Of a DNA stretch of 64,000 nt, positions 17,875 through 26,556 are shown in pieces. Every line of letters starts with the position of its first letter. Position 1 is the stretch's first letter. Under the pieces are notes generated by a model that was given only the letters and a program-made list of their open reading frames with translations, did no database searches and had not been told where the DNA came from. The position numbers and the translations under genes are program-made. Source of the DNA: Alteriqipengyuania_B sp035481675 (GTDB lineage: Bacteria; Pseudomonadota; Alphaproteobacteria; Sphingomonadales; Sphingomonadaceae); the NCBI RefSeq assembly GCF_035481675.1, contig NZ_JAYJJW010000001.1, positions 930,001 through 994,000 on the forward strand. The letters run 5' to 3'.

Positions 17875-18894
17875 TCAATATCCGCGCGAAACCGCGAATT
17901 GCGCCGCTTCGACCATCGCCGCGCGTGCCTTGCTGTCGGGGAAGATCGAAAGCGCTTCGGCAGCGCGCTGCGCGAAATGGCGTGCCCGTTCGCGGGTGGC
18001 GGCTACGGCGTCGTGCTTGCGCACCAGCCGGATCGCTTCGGCAAGCTCCTCGTCGCCCGAGCGGCGGCCCGCAATGGCGTCGCGCCAGAACTGGCGCTCG
18101 TCCTCGTCCCCGCGCGCATAGGCCAGGATCACCGGCAGGGTCATCTTGCCTTCGCGGAAGTCGTCGCCCGCATCCTTGCCCATTTCGGCAGCCTGCGAAT
18201 CGTAATCGATCGCATCGTCCACCAGCTGGAAGGCGATGCCGAGGTTTCGGCCATAGGCGTCGAGCGCCTCTTCTTCCTTCTCGCTGCGTTCCGCGACCAC
18301 GGCAGCGATGCGGCTGGCAGCGGCGAACAGCGCGGCGGTCTTCGCGCCGATGATGCCGAGATAGCGCTCTTCGCTCGTCTCGATCTGGCGCTGCGCGGTC
18401 AGCTGGTCGACCTCGCCTTCCGCAATCACGGCGCTGGCGTTCGACAGAATCTTGAGGACGCGCAGAGAGCCGTCCTCCACCATCAGTTCGAAGCTGCGGC
18501 TGAACAGAAAATCGCCGACCAGCACGGTTGCAGGGTTGCCGTAGATGATGTTGGCCGCCGCCTTGCCGCGACGCAGTTCGCTGCCGTCGACCACGTCGTC
18601 GTGCAGCAGGGTCGCGGTGTGGATGAACTCCACCGCCGCGGCGAGCTTGTGATGGCGGTTGCCGCCATAGCCGATCAGCTCCGCCGCAGCGAGCGTCAGC
18701 ATCGGGCGAAGGCGCTTTCCGCCGCCGGAAATCAGGTGGCCCGCCAGGGTCGGGATCAGGGGAATCTCGCTCTGCATCCGGTCGAGGATGACGCGATTGA
18801 CCGAATTCATCGCGGTCGCGGTCAGCGCCAGCATCGGGTCGAGCGACGGCTGCGCGCGCGGGAGAGTGATAACCTCTGCGGTCATGGCTGCCAT
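17875..18894 (-). CDS. ispB: Polyprenyl (octaprenyl/decaprenyl-type) diphosphate synthase
   Basis: Trans-prenyltransferase that builds the side chain of ubiquinone from IPP. Both Asp-rich motifs are present: DDVVD (99-103, in LLHDDVVDG) and DDAID (226-230). The GGGKRLRPM block (57-65) binds the diphosphate. The 339 residues and conserved order match IspB; chain length cannot be read from sequence by eye, and alphaproteobacteria usually make Q10. Start is 18894 or 18885, with no convincing ribosome binding site for either. It is divergent from chorismate mutase, with 56 bases between. Confidence 0.93.
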   Translation of the reverse strand: MAAMTAEVITLPRAQPSLDPMLALTATAMNSVNRVILDRMQSEIPLIPTLAGHLISGGGKRLRPMLTLAAAELIGYGGNRHHKLAAAVEFIHTATLLHDDVVDGSELRRGKAAANIIYGNPATVLVGDFLFSRSFELMVEDGSLRVLKILSNASAVIAEGEVDQLTAQRQIETSEERYLGIIGAKTAALFAAASRIAAVVAERSEKEEEALDAYGRNLGIAFQLVDDAIDYDSQAAEMGKDAGDDFREGKMTLPVILAYARGDEDERQFWRDAIAGRRSGDEELAEAIRLVRKHDAVAATRERARHFAQRAAEALSIFPDSKARAAMVEAAQFAVSRGY

Positions 18895-18950
18895 GTGGAA
18901 GCTGCCGCGCCGCTTGGCAAGCGCGCGTTTGCCGCTAGTTTGCGCATTCT

Positions 18951-19244
18951 ATGCCAGACACATCGCCCGACAGGCAGCTCGCCGCGTTTCGCAAGTCGAT
19001 CGACAATATCGACGCGGCGCTCGTCCACATGCTGGCGGAACGGTTCCGAATCACCCAGCAGGTGGGTGCCTACAAGGCGAAAACCGCCCTGCCCCCGGCC
19101 GATCCGAACCGGGAGCAGGAGCAGATTGCGCGGCTGCGCAGGCTGGCCGAGGAAGCGGACCTCGATCCGGAATTCAGCGAGAAATTCCTGCGCTTCATCA
19201 TCGACGAGGTGATCCGCCACCACGAACAGGTTCGCGGCGGCTAG
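18951..19244 (+). CDS. Chorismate mutase, AroQ class
   Basis: A 97-residue all-helical enzyme that converts chorismate to prephenate for Phe/Tyr synthesis. The N-terminal helix FRKSIDNIDAALVHMLAERF has the active-site Arg14 and Arg31, and KAKTALPPADPNREQEQI supplies Lys42 and the Arg/Glu of the second helix. This monofunctional small form is normal in alphaproteobacteria. It ends 12 bases before the convergent lipoprotein gene. Confidence 0.93.
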   Translation: MPDTSPDRQLAAFRKSIDNIDAALVHMLAERFRITQQVGAYKAKTALPPADPNREQEQIARLRRLAEEADLDPEFSEKFLRFIIDEVIRHHEQVRGG

Positions 19245-19256
19245 ATCGAAACCGCG

Positions 19257-19973
19257 TCAGTCGTCGACGCGCTGGCGCCGCTCGCGGTCGGTACGGCTGG
19301 GGCGCTTGCTCGAAGCCCTGCTTTCGCGGCGCTCGGCACGCTCTGCCTGGCGCGTCGCCCGCTGGGGCGCAGGTTGGGTGCGCTCCTGACGCTGGACCAC
19401 CGGGCGGGCAGGCCGCTCCGTTCGCTGGGTGCGCGGCGGCGTTGCACGGGTTTCGCTGCGGCGGTCGGACCGGCTGCGGTCACCACCGCGACGCTGGTCA
19501 CGCGCCCGGTCGCCATCGCGATCGCGGCGCTGGTCGCGGTAATCCTCGCGCCGGTCGCGGCGCTGGTCGCGGTAGTCTTCGCGCCGTTCGCGGCGGTATT
19601 CGCGATACTCTTCGCGGTTGTCGCGGCGGCCTTCGTAGCGTTCGATACGGCGGTCGCGGCGCTGGTCGCGATAATCCCCACGGCGGGTGTAGCCGTAACC
19701 GCCCCACTGTTCGCGGAACTGGCGGTGGCCGGCACGGCGGCCTTCCCAATAGCGGCGATGGTGATCGCCCCAGCGATGGCGATAGCCGGACCGGTCGTAG
19801 ATGTAATAGCCCACGCCGGGATAATAGTAGTCGTCGTACCAGCCCCAGTATGGCGAGGATGCGCCGTAGCCGTAGCTGTACTGGTAATCGTCGTAATACG
19901 GATCGTACATCGTGCAGGCACCGAGCGTGGCGGTCGCGGCGACCAGCAGGATCGGTTTAAAGATGCGGGTCAT
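19257..19973 (-). CDS. Arg/Asp-rich low-complexity lipoprotein
   Basis: A 238-residue protein. The start at 19973 puts a lipoprotein signal at the N-terminus (LVAATATLGAC, lipid Cys18). A Tyr/Gly/Asp-rich part follows (about 20-60), then a long Arg/Asp/Gln-rich segment with near repeats of DYRDQRRDRRE (about 130-165), and an Arg/Pro/Ser tail. Such proteins occur in sphingomonads near envelope-stress regulators, but no function is known to me. It follows the histidine kinase gene on the same strand; its own promoter has a GTTCAG-N5-GTTCAA repeat (20028-20044). Composition makes homology searches unreliable. Confidence 0.7.
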   Translation of the reverse strand: MTRIFKPILLVAATATLGACTMYDPYYDDYQYSYGYGASSPYWGWYDDYYYPGVGYYIYDRSGYRHRWGDHHRRYWEGRRAGHRQFREQWGGYGYTRRGDYRDQRRDRRIERYEGRRDNREEYREYRRERREDYRDQRRDRREDYRDQRRDRDGDRARDQRRGGDRSRSDRRSETRATPPRTQRTERPARPVVQRQERTQPAPQRATRQAERAERRESRASSKRPSRTDRERRQRVDD

Positions 19974-20027
19974 CGCGCGTCTCCCATCGGAAAGTCTGTA
20001 GATGACCTGCCTTGTAGGGGCGACGAA

Positions 20028-20044
20028 TTGAACCGCCTCTGAAC
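20028..20044 (-). promoter_or_regulatory. Direct-repeat site upstream of the Arg-rich lipoprotein gene
   Basis: On the minus strand GTTCAG, 5 bases, GTTCAA (11-base period, one helical turn) is followed 10 bases later by CTACAA, a possible -10. This is how OmpR/PhoP-type regulators sit in place of a -35. Regulator identity is inferred from the adjacent two-component operon. Confidence 0.4.
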
Positions 20045-20066
20045 CCGTTGTTACAGATTGCGACAA

Positions 20067-21545
20067 TTAAGACTTTGAGCCGTTTTGCTGAACAGCCTCG
20101 GCAGCGCGCGGCAGGCTGAGGCGGACGAGCAACCCGCCGAGGTCCTCGCTTTCCTCCAGTCGCACGCCGCCGCCGTAGATTTCGGCCACGTCGCGCACGA
20201 TGGCGAGGCCGAGGCCGGTGCCGGGCTTGCCGGTGTCGAGCCGCGCGCCGCGGTCGAAAATGCGGATGCGCTCGGCATCGGGAATGCCCATCCCGTCATC
20301 CTCAACCCAGATTTCGCACTGCTCGGCATCGGGCACGGCATCGATGGTGACGAAAACGCTGCCGCCGCCGTATTTCGCCGCGTTCTCGATCAGGTTGCCG
20401 AGGATTTCGTCGAGGTCCTGGCGTTCGATGGCGACATTGACGTCCATGTTGCCGTCAAGGTCGAAGCGGGTCCGTTCGTAAAGCCGGGTCACGGCGCGCA
20501 GCACCGCCTCCACGCTGCCGGCGACATGCGCGCGGCTGAGCCCCGTCGCGCGGCGGCCCACGGCGCGCGCGCGGGCAAGATGGTGTTCGACCTGCCGCTG
20601 CATCACCTTTGTCTCGCGGTGGACGAGGTCGGACAGGTCTGGGTCCTTCGCCGTTGCCGCATTGACCAGCACGGTCAGCGGCGTCTTCAAGGCATGCGCC
20701 AGGTTGCCCGCGTGCATCCGGGCCTCTTCCGCCTGCCTTTCCGAATGGGCGAGGAGGCCGTTCAATTCCTCCACCATGGGTTGCACCTCCAGCGGCAACG
20801 GGTCGGTCACCCGGTTCGCCCCGCTGGTGCGGATGCGGATGATCGCCTCCTTCACCCGGCGCAGCGGGCCGAGCCCGTAGATCGTCTGCAGGAAGGCGAG
20901 GATGAACAGGCCGAGGCCGAGCACCACGAAGCTCCAGAAAAGGATGCTGCGGATGCGGTTGATCTGCTCGTCGAGATCCTCGCGCGCGGCGGCGAGCGCG
21001 AAGGTCCACTCCGTATCGCTGCCCGGCAGCACGACGGAACGCTGGGTGATCCGCAGCGCTTCGTCCGGATACTGGCTGCTGTCGTAGATGACCGGCTCGG
21101 CAAAGAAACCGTCGCGCACTTCCAGCGTGCGCGGCGCCCACAAGGAGCGCGAGGGATAGGGATCGCGCCCCTCACCGGTTACCTGCCAGTACATGCCGGA
21201 ATTGGGCTCGAGGAAGCGCTGGTCGCCGAGCGGGCGATTGAACATCACGTCGCCGAAATCGTCGATCTCTGCCGAGGCGACCATGGCGGTGAGCATGTAA
21301 TCGAGCTGGTCGTCGAACTGGTCGGTCACCAGGCTGGTCAGCGTGCGGTCGAGGGCGAAGCCGCCCACGGCCAGCAGCAGCGTAATCCACACCGCCGCAA
21401 TCAGCTGCATCCGCCGGCTGAGCGATCCGGTATGCGGCGGCGCGGCGCCGGACGCTATCGCCGCGCCCTGCTCCGCCTCCATGGTCGCCTTCTCCGCGGC
21501 GGCCGACAGCGCGGGATCGCTCCCCGATGTGGCGACCGCGTCCAA
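20067..21545 (-). CDS. Sensor histidine kinase, PhoQ/FeuQ type
   Basis: Membrane sensor kinase of 492 residues. Order: a cytoplasmic N-terminus, TM1 (about 47-63), a periplasmic sensor domain (about 64-198), TM2 (about 200-220), HAMP (about 222-275), then the kinase core with H284 in GNLAHALKTPL, N-box NLIENAAKYG (384-393), G1 EDDGMGIP (415-422) and G2 GTGLGLAI (442-449). The LAHxLKTPL H-box is characteristic of the PhoQ/FeuQ group. The cognate regulator gene lies 14 bases upstream, preceded by a PepSY gene, so the operon is pepSY-RR-HK. The signal is not known. Confidence 0.93.
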   Translation of the reverse strand: MDAVATSGSDPALSAAAEKATMEAEQGAAIASGAAPPHTGSLSRRMQLIAAVWITLLLAVGGFALDRTLTSLVTDQFDDQLDYMLTAMVASAEIDDFGDVMFNRPLGDQRFLEPNSGMYWQVTGEGRDPYPSRSLWAPRTLEVRDGFFAEPVIYDSSQYPDEALRITQRSVVLPGSDTEWTFALAAAREDLDEQINRIRSILFWSFVVLGLGLFILAFLQTIYGLGPLRRVKEAIIRIRTSGANRVTDPLPLEVQPMVEELNGLLAHSERQAEEARMHAGNLAHALKTPLTVLVNAATAKDPDLSDLVHRETKVMQRQVEHHLARARAVGRRATGLSRAHVAGSVEAVLRAVTRLYERTRFDLDGNMDVNVAIERQDLDEILGNLIENAAKYGGGSVFVTIDAVPDAEQCEIWVEDDGMGIPDAERIRIFDRGARLDTGKPGTGLGLAIVRDVAEIYGGGVRLEESEDLGGLLVRLSLPRAAEAVQQNGSKS

Positions 21546-21559
21546 ATCAACCGCCCCGA

Positions 21560-22237
21560 TCAGCCGCGCGGCGCGTCGGCCGGGTCGTCGAGACTGTAGC
21601 CGAGGCCGCGGATGGTGGTGATGACATCGGCACCCAGCTTCTTGCGGATGCGGGTGACGAAGACCTCGATCGTGTTCGAATCGCGGTCGAAATCCTGATC
21701 GTAGATATGCTCGATCAGCTCGGTCCGGCTCACGACCTTGCCCTTGTGATGCATCAGGTAGCTGAGCAGCTTGTATTCCTGCGCGGTCAGCTTCACCGGC
21801 TCACCGGCCAGCGTGACGCGGCCGCTGCGCGTGTCCAGCCGCACGTCGCCGGCGATCAGTTCGCTGGTGGCATTGCCGGTAGAGCGGCGGATCAGCGCGC
21901 GCAGGCGGGCGATCAGCTCTTCGGTCTGGAAAGGCTTGGCCAGGTAATCGTCCGCGCCCGCATCCAGACCGGCCACCTTGTCGGACCAGCTGTCGCGCGC
22001 GGTCAGCACCAGCACGGGGAAGGTCTTGCCTTCCTTGCGCCACATGCCGAGCACCGTCAGGCCGTCGATTTCGGGCAGGCCGAGGTCGAGGATGACGGCG
22101 TCGTATTCCTCCGTGCTGCCGAGGAAGTGCCCGTCCTCGCCATCGGTGGACAGGTCCACGGCATAGCCGTTCTGTTCCAGCGTGTTTTTCAGCTGCTGGC
22201 CGAGTGTCGGCTCGTCCTCGACGATCAGGATGCGCAT
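21560..22237 (-). CDS. OmpR/PhoP family response regulator
   Basis: A 225-residue transcription regulator with a receiver domain (phospho-acceptor D51, switch T79, K101) and a C-terminal winged helix with TAQEYKLLSYLMHHKGKVVSR and the DNA-facing SNTIEVFVTRIRKKL helix. It is closest in feel to PhoP/FeuP. The partner kinase follows directly; a PepSY protein gene lies upstream. Likely DNA targets carry TTCA-N7-TTCA repeats, seen before the operon itself and the lipoprotein at 19257-19973 (inference). Confidence 0.95.
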   Translation of the reverse strand: MRILIVEDEPTLGQQLKNTLEQNGYAVDLSTDGEDGHFLGSTEEYDAVILDLGLPEIDGLTVLGMWRKEGKTFPVLVLTARDSWSDKVAGLDAGADDYLAKPFQTEELIARLRALIRRSTGNATSELIAGDVRLDTRSGRVTLAGEPVKLTAQEYKLLSYLMHHKGKVVSRTELIEHIYDQDFDRDSNTIEVFVTRIRKKLGADVITTIRGLGYSLDDPADAPRG

Positions 22238-22347
22238 CGAATTCCCCTATGATGCCTAATTGCCCGCCTTGCGGCGTATTGCCCCCGCGTTTGGGGTTTC
22301 ACCACATATCCGTCAAGCAATGGAAGGGTTCCGGCAGGCGGCGCTAT

Positions 22348-22659
22348 TCAGCGCCGGCGGCGGATGATCCGGCCGCTGCGCGCATCGACATCGACGAAGG
22401 TCACGCGGCCTTCGCGTATGAACTTCAGGCGATAGGCGTGCGCGCGGGAATCGTACTCGAAATTGAGATACTCGTACCCGCGGCGGCGATAGTCGGGGAC
22501 GATGCGCCGCTCCACCTCGCGCGGGGAAAGGACGCTGCCCGATTCCATCTGCTCGCGCGCGTTGGCCGCATCGTCGAACGCCTGCGCGCCCGCACCGGTC
22601 GGCACGAAAGCCGCTGCCGCGGCGACGAGGGTCAGGGAAAGGAGGATCCGGGGCATCAT
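22348..22659 (-). CDS. Periplasmic PepSY-domain protein
   Basis: A 103-residue exported protein. The signal peptide ends at GAGAQA (about residue 26), and one PepSY unit follows, with the strand pattern YEYLNFEYDSRAHAYRLKFI and DVDARSGRIIRRRR. Small PepSY proteins encoded beside PhoP/PhoQ or FeuP/FeuQ pairs can restrain the sensor; S. meliloti FeuN is a small periplasmic inhibitor of this kind. Whether this protein does so is inferred from position. The spacing to the response regulator gene is 110 bases. Either of two adjacent ATG codons may start it. Confidence 0.82.
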   Translation of the reverse strand: MMPRILLSLTLVAAAAAFVPTGAGAQAFDDAANAREQMESGSVLSPREVERRIVPDYRRRGYEYLNFEYDSRAHAYRLKFIREGRVTFVDVDARSGRIIRRRR

Positions 22660-22685
22660 GGTTTCCTGGCTAACCCCGCAGCATT

Positions 22686-22700
22686 GAACAAGGGGTGAAT
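22686..22700 (-). promoter_or_regulatory. TTCA-N7-TTCA site before the PepSY two-component operon
   Basis: On the minus strand TTCA, 7 bases, TTCA, with the same 11-base period as the site at 20028-20044, ends 26 bases before the PepSY start. It could serve autoregulation. No good -10 is visible. Confidence 0.3.
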
Positions 22701-22751
22701 TCGGCAGTCACCCTCCCGTTCAGCTTTGGGCCCGTTCAGATTCGAGCTGCT

Positions 22752-23465
22752 TCAGTTGACCATTTCATACGTTACCGAAATCGACACGCCCGTCGCGACC
22801 GTGCCGGGCAGGATCGGCGCGGAATCGTTGGCAGACGCGGTCATCACTATTTCGCGCGAGAGCGGTTGCGGGCCGGAGCCGCGAACCGATTCCGACACGC
22901 GGAGCAATCGCACGTCGGCATAGCCGGCACTTTGCGCATAGGCCCGCGCCATTTGCCGCCCGCGTTCCATGGCGTTCCGGCGCGCTTCGGCCTTGGCCGC
23001 CGTGTCGTCGTCCACGCCGAACATCGGCCCGTTGAGGTCGGTCGCGCCGGCAGCCACCAGCGCATCGAGAACTTCGCCCGCACCGCCTATGTCGCGCAAC
23101 TTGATGCTGACCCGGTTTGACGCCTGATACCCGCGGAACACCTGCTCGCGGCTCATCTGGTCGTAATCGAACCGGGCGTTGAGGTTGATGCCGCTCGTCT
23201 GGATATCGCGCTCCGCCACGCCCAGCGACTTCAGCCGGTCGATCACCTGCCGTATGCGGGCGCTGTTCTGGCGCAAGGCCTCCACGGCAGTCGGCGCCTC
23301 GCTCGTCACCCCTGCGCTCATCGTCACGATGTCCGGTTCGATATCGACCGTCTCGAACACGTCGAGTTCGACCACCGGGCCGCTCGTCTGCACCTGCACC
23401 TGCGCGGCGGCGGGGCTGGCGAACAGGGCGGCGGAAGCGAACAGCGGCAAGGCGTAGCGAAGCAT
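22752..23465 (-). CDS. SIMPL (DUF541) domain periplasmic protein
   Basis: A 237-residue exported protein of the SIMPL family. The start at 23465 gives a signal peptide (MLRYALPLFASAALFASPAAA). The family pattern is visible: VELDVFETVDIEPDIVTMSAGV (about 35-56), the DIQTSGINLNARF strand and the C-terminal YADVRLLRVSESVRG. These proteins form oligomers in the envelope; functions proposed in other species are varied and the role here is not known. A good general-stress promoter lies 45 bases upstream (23510-23536). Confidence 0.85.
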   Translation of the reverse strand: MLRYALPLFASAALFASPAAAQVQVQTSGPVVELDVFETVDIEPDIVTMSAGVTSEAPTAVEALRQNSARIRQVIDRLKSLGVAERDIQTSGINLNARFDYDQMSREQVFRGYQASNRVSIKLRDIGGAGEVLDALVAAGATDLNGPMFGVDDDTAAKAEARRNAMERGRQMARAYAQSAGYADVRLLRVSESVRGSGPQPLSREIVMTASANDSAPILPGTVATGVSISVTYEMVN

Positions 23466-23509
23466 GCGAATTCTCCAAAGGTTGCGCCATGCGTTTCGGC
23501 GCAGCGGGA

Positions 23510-23536
23510 TAACGCGCACCTGAACGATGGCGTTCC
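23510..23536 (-). promoter_or_regulatory. EcfG-type general stress promoter
   Basis: On the minus strand GGAAC (23536-23532), 17 bases, CGTTA (23514-23510): a full match to the GGAAC-N16/17-CGTT promoter of the alphaproteobacterial general stress sigma factor. It lies 45 bases before the SIMPL start. Confidence 0.6.
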
Positions 23537-23597
23537 GCTGGAGATTGGCGCCGTTCCGCTTGCGATAGCGCCGCGGCGCGCCTACCTGCGCGGCGCT

Positions 23598-25415
23598 ATG
23601 GCACAACCTCCGATCCTCAGCTGGGAAGGTCTCGGCCTCATCCAGGGCAGCGGCTGGCTATTCGGGCGGCCCGAGGACCAGGGCGGCCCCGGAGGCATAG
23701 ACCTCCACATCGGCCCGCGCGACCGGCTGGCCCTGATCGGCCGCAACGGCGCGGGCAAGACCACGCTGCTGCGCCTGATCGACGACCGGATCGAGGCCGA
23801 CCGCGGCATCCGCAAGGTCAAGCCCGGCACGCGGATCGTCTTCCTGGAGCAGGACCCGGATTTCTCCCCCTTCGAAACGCTGATGGATTTCGCGCTCGCA
23901 GGCGAGCATGCCCCGGCGGAGCACGAGGTGGAGGCCATCGCCGGCCAGCTCGGCATCGACATGGCGACCGCGGCGAAGGGCGCCAGCGGCGGCGAACGGC
24001 GGCGCGCCGCGCTGGCCAAGGCGCTGGCGCAGGATCCGGACATCCTGCTACTGGACGAGCCGACCAACCATCTCGACCTCTCTGCCATCGATTGGCTCGA
24101 AAGCTGGCTCGACCGCTACAAGGGCGCCTTCGTCGTCATCAGCCACGACCGGACGTTCCTGAAGCGCCTGACCCGTGCGACCCTGTGGCTCGACCGCGGT
24201 TCCCTGCGCCGCAAGGACGTGGGCTTCGGCGGCTACGACGCATGGGAAGAACAGGTCTATGCCGAAGAAGCGCGCGCGGCGGAGAAGCTGGACGCGAAGC
24301 TGAAGCTGGAGGCGCACTGGCTGGAACGCGGCGTCACGGCGCGGCGCAAGCGCAACCAGGGCCGGCTGGAGAAGCTGTGGGAAATGCGCGCCCAGCGCGC
24401 GGCCATGCTGAACCCGACCGGCAAGGCGAAACTGGACCTCAAGAGCGACGAGACCAAGACCAAGTCGGTCATCGTGGCGGAAGGCATCAGCAAGGCATAC
24501 GACGGGCGCACCGTCATCAAGCCGTTGGATTTCCGCATCCAGCGCGGCGACCGCATCGGCATCGTCGGCGGCAATGGCGCGGGCAAGACCACGCTCTTGA
24601 AGATGCTGACCGGCGAGCTGGAGCCGGACACGGGCACCGTGACCCGCGCCAAGACCCTGAGCGGCGTGATGATCGACCAGCAGCGCAGCCTGATGTCGCC
24701 CGACAAGACGGTGCGGCAGGTCTTGGCCGAGGGCGGCGACTGGATCGACGTGCGCGGCGTCCGCAAGCACGTGCAGGGCTATCTCAAGGAATTCCTGTTC
24801 GACCCGAAGATCGTCGACACCAAGGTCGGCATCCTGTCGGGCGGCGAGAAATCGCGCCTGCTGCTGGCGCGCGAATTCGCCCGGACCTCCAACCTGCTGG
24901 TGCTGGACGAGCCGACCAACGACCTCGACCTCGAAACGCTCGACCTGCTGCAGGAAGTGATTGCCGATTACGACGGCACGGTCCTGATCGTCAGCCACGA
25001 CCGCGATTTCCTCGACAAGACCGTGACCGTCACGCTCGGCCTCGACGGGACCGGCCATGTCGATATCGTCGCAGGCGGGTATGAGGATTGGGAGGCCAAG
25101 CGCCGCAATCTCACCGTGACGCCGCGATCGAAGGCCAAGGATGCCCCCGCGCCCCAGCCCTCCCCGCCGGTCGCGCCGCCGAAATCGGCCAAGCTCAGCT
25201 ACAAGGACCAGCGCGATTACGAGATCCTGCCCACGCGGATCGAGGAACTGGAAGCGGCCATTGCGAAGGGCGAGGCCATCCTCGCGGACCCGGACCTTTA
25301 CACCGCCGATCCGCAGAAGTTCGCCAATATATCCAAGGGTCTCGAAAATGCGCGGGCCGAAAAGGACGCGGCGGAGGAACGCTGGCTGGACCTGGCGGAG
25401 AGAGTGGAGGCTTGA
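23598..25415 (+). CDS. ABC-F family ATPase, Uup-like
   Basis: A 605-residue cytoplasmic protein with two ABC domains and no membrane part. Walker A motifs GRNGAGKTT and GGNGAGKTT, signatures ASGGERRRAA and LSGGEKSRLL and both LLDEPTN/LDEPTND Walker B blocks are present, and a linker rich in Arg/Lys lies between them. The C-terminal coiled coil (about 545-605, IEELEAAIAKGEAIL) is the Uup feature that binds branched DNA. ABC-F proteins act on ribosomes or nucleic acids. It is joined by a TTGA overlap to a UDG-family gene. Confidence 0.92.
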   Translation: MAQPPILSWEGLGLIQGSGWLFGRPEDQGGPGGIDLHIGPRDRLALIGRNGAGKTTLLRLIDDRIEADRGIRKVKPGTRIVFLEQDPDFSPFETLMDFALAGEHAPAEHEVEAIAGQLGIDMATAAKGASGGERRRAALAKALAQDPDILLLDEPTNHLDLSAIDWLESWLDRYKGAFVVISHDRTFLKRLTRATLWLDRGSLRRKDVGFGGYDAWEEQVYAEEARAAEKLDAKLKLEAHWLERGVTARRKRNQGRLEKLWEMRAQRAAMLNPTGKAKLDLKSDETKTKSVIVAEGISKAYDGRTVIKPLDFRIQRGDRIGIVGGNGAGKTTLLKMLTGELEPDTGTVTRAKTLSGVMIDQQRSLMSPDKTVRQVLAEGGDWIDVRGVRKHVQGYLKEFLFDPKIVDTKVGILSGGEKSRLLLAREFARTSNLLVLDEPTNDLDLETLDLLQEVIADYDGTVLIVSHDRDFLDKTVTVTLGLDGTGHVDIVAGGYEDWEAKRRNLTVTPRSKAKDAPAPQPSPPVAPPKSAKLSYKDQRDYEILPTRIEELEAAIAKGEAILADPDLYTADPQKFANISKGLENARAEKDAAEERWLDLAERVEA

Positions 25416-25981
25416 GCGACCTTCACGCACAGGTGCGCGCTTGCACGCTGTGCGCGCCCTACCTGCCGCTGGAACCGCGACCCATCGCGCAATTCTCGTC
25501 CACGGCGCGCATCCTCGTCATCGGGCAGGCGCCGGGGAGGATCACGCATGAAAGCGGCATTCCTTTCGACGACAAGGCGGGCGAACGACTGGCGGGCTGG
25601 CTGGGCATCGATGCCGTCACGCTGCACGATCCCGCGCGGGTCGCGATCGTTTCGATGGGCCTGTGCTACCCCGGCAAGGCGAAGGGCGGGGACAAGCCGC
25701 CGCGCCCCGAATGCGCGCCGCTGTGGCACGGCCGCATCTTGCCAGTGCTGCCCGCGGATCGCCTGACCGTGCTTGTCGGCACGTATGCGCAGGCAGCCTA
25801 TTTGCCCGCGATGAAGGGCCGGCCGATGGCGGAAAGGGTCGCCGGCTGGCGGGACCTGTTGCCGGAGCGGATCGCCCTGCCCCATCCCAGCTGGCGCAGC
25901 GCGCTCTTCATGCGCGAGCACGACTGGTTCGAGCAGGACTTGCTGCCGGATCTGCACGCAGAGGTCGCCGCCCGGCTCTGA
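25412..25981 (+). CDS. Uracil-DNA glycosylase superfamily protein
   Basis: A 189-residue protein with the UDG fold motifs ARILVIGQAPGRITHESG (water-activating region) and a C-terminal HPSWRS. N-terminal Cys residues (ACTLCAP) resemble the Fe-S Cys of family 4 enzymes, but only these two are clear. Short relatives of this kind often lack proven glycosylase activity. The start is a TTG overlapping the stop of the ABC-F gene, with GGAGG just upstream, so translation is coupled. The two stops of this gene and the next meet head-on at 25981/25982. Confidence 0.8.
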   Translation: MSDLHAQVRACTLCAPYLPLEPRPIAQFSSTARILVIGQAPGRITHESGIPFDDKAGERLAGWLGIDAVTLHDPARVAIVSMGLCYPGKAKGGDKPPRPECAPLWHGRILPVLPADRLTVLVGTYAQAAYLPAMKGRPMAERVAGWRDLLPERIALPHPSWRSALFMREHDWFEQDLLPDLHAEVAARL

Positions 25982-26452
25982 TCACGCGATGCGGTAGAAA
26001 TCCGCCACCCGCTCCAGCGCCAGCCTCAGCACCAACTTCCCGCTGCGCGCGGGCCAGGCGAGCGCCTTTTCCGCCGTCGGCAGCGTCTCGCCCGCGCACA
26101 CCACGCGCCAGAGGATGTCTTCCAGCCCCTTGCCCGCCAGCGCGATGGCGCCGTCGAAGCGCTGCTTCGCCACCAGCTGGCGTTCCGACCGGGTCAGGTT
26201 CTGTTCGCCGCCTTTCACCCGCACCGGGTCCCAGCGCATCGTGACGCTGGGTGCCAGTTGCGCGCGCTCCCAATCGGCGCGCAGGCGCTCGGCGGCGGCG
26301 AACAACCGCTCTTCAAGGTGGCCGCGCGCATAGAGCCAGGCGACCGGCGATTCGGCCTGGTTGACCGTGACGCTGCGCCCCCGGCGGGGCGCGGTGCCCC
26401 TTGTGCGCGGCCCTTCGGAAGTAAGTTCGCGTTCGACGAATTGGCGGGTCAT
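25982..26452 (-). CDS. DUF6456 domain protein, possible GTA-activator relative
   Basis: A 156-residue protein. The C-terminal two-thirds match the alphaproteobacterial DUF6456 pattern: GKGLEDILWRVVCAGETL, then EKALAWPARSGKLVLRLALERVADFY at the very end. From memory this domain occurs in activators of gene transfer agents (GafA of Rhodobacter and the split GafY/GafZ of Caulobacter), but I am not sure which part carries it. It is transcribed divergently from an XRE regulator with 104 bases between. Function here is inferred only. Confidence 0.65.
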   Translation of the reverse strand: MTRQFVERELTSEGPRTRGTAPRRGRSVTVNQAESPVAWLYARGHLEERLFAAAERLRADWERAQLAPSVTMRWDPVRVKGGEQNLTRSERQLVAKQRFDGAIALAGKGLEDILWRVVCAGETLPTAEKALAWPARSGKLVLRLALERVADFYRIA

Positions 26453-26507
26453 GGCGTTGGTCCCCTTTGCTGGTGCACGGAAAGAATTGGTGCAGCGCCC
26501 TTGCCAA

Positions 26508-26541
26508 GGTTCACGATCTGTAGGAAAGAACCAAATCGGTT
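26508..26541. promoter_or_regulatory. Inverted repeats in the DUF6456/XRE intergenic region
   Basis: GGTTC (26508-26512) and GAACC (26528-26532) form one dyad; AACC (26529-26532) and GGTT (26538-26541), 5 bases apart, form another. They lie in the 104-base gap between divergent genes, just before the XRE start, where an autoregulatory operator is expected. Confidence 0.35.
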
Positions 26542-26556
26542 ATTGGAGCCCCCGGC

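Noticed and set aside
22687..22701. GAAC-N7-GAAT resembling a LexA box
   Set aside because: One half-site is wrong and the downstream genes are not SOS-like; the same bases are better explained as TTCA-N7-TTCA.
22716..22740. Two copies of CCCGTTCAG with 16-base period
   Set aside because: Period does not fit one helical turn and the copies lie by the end of the SIMPL gene, reading away from a promoter.
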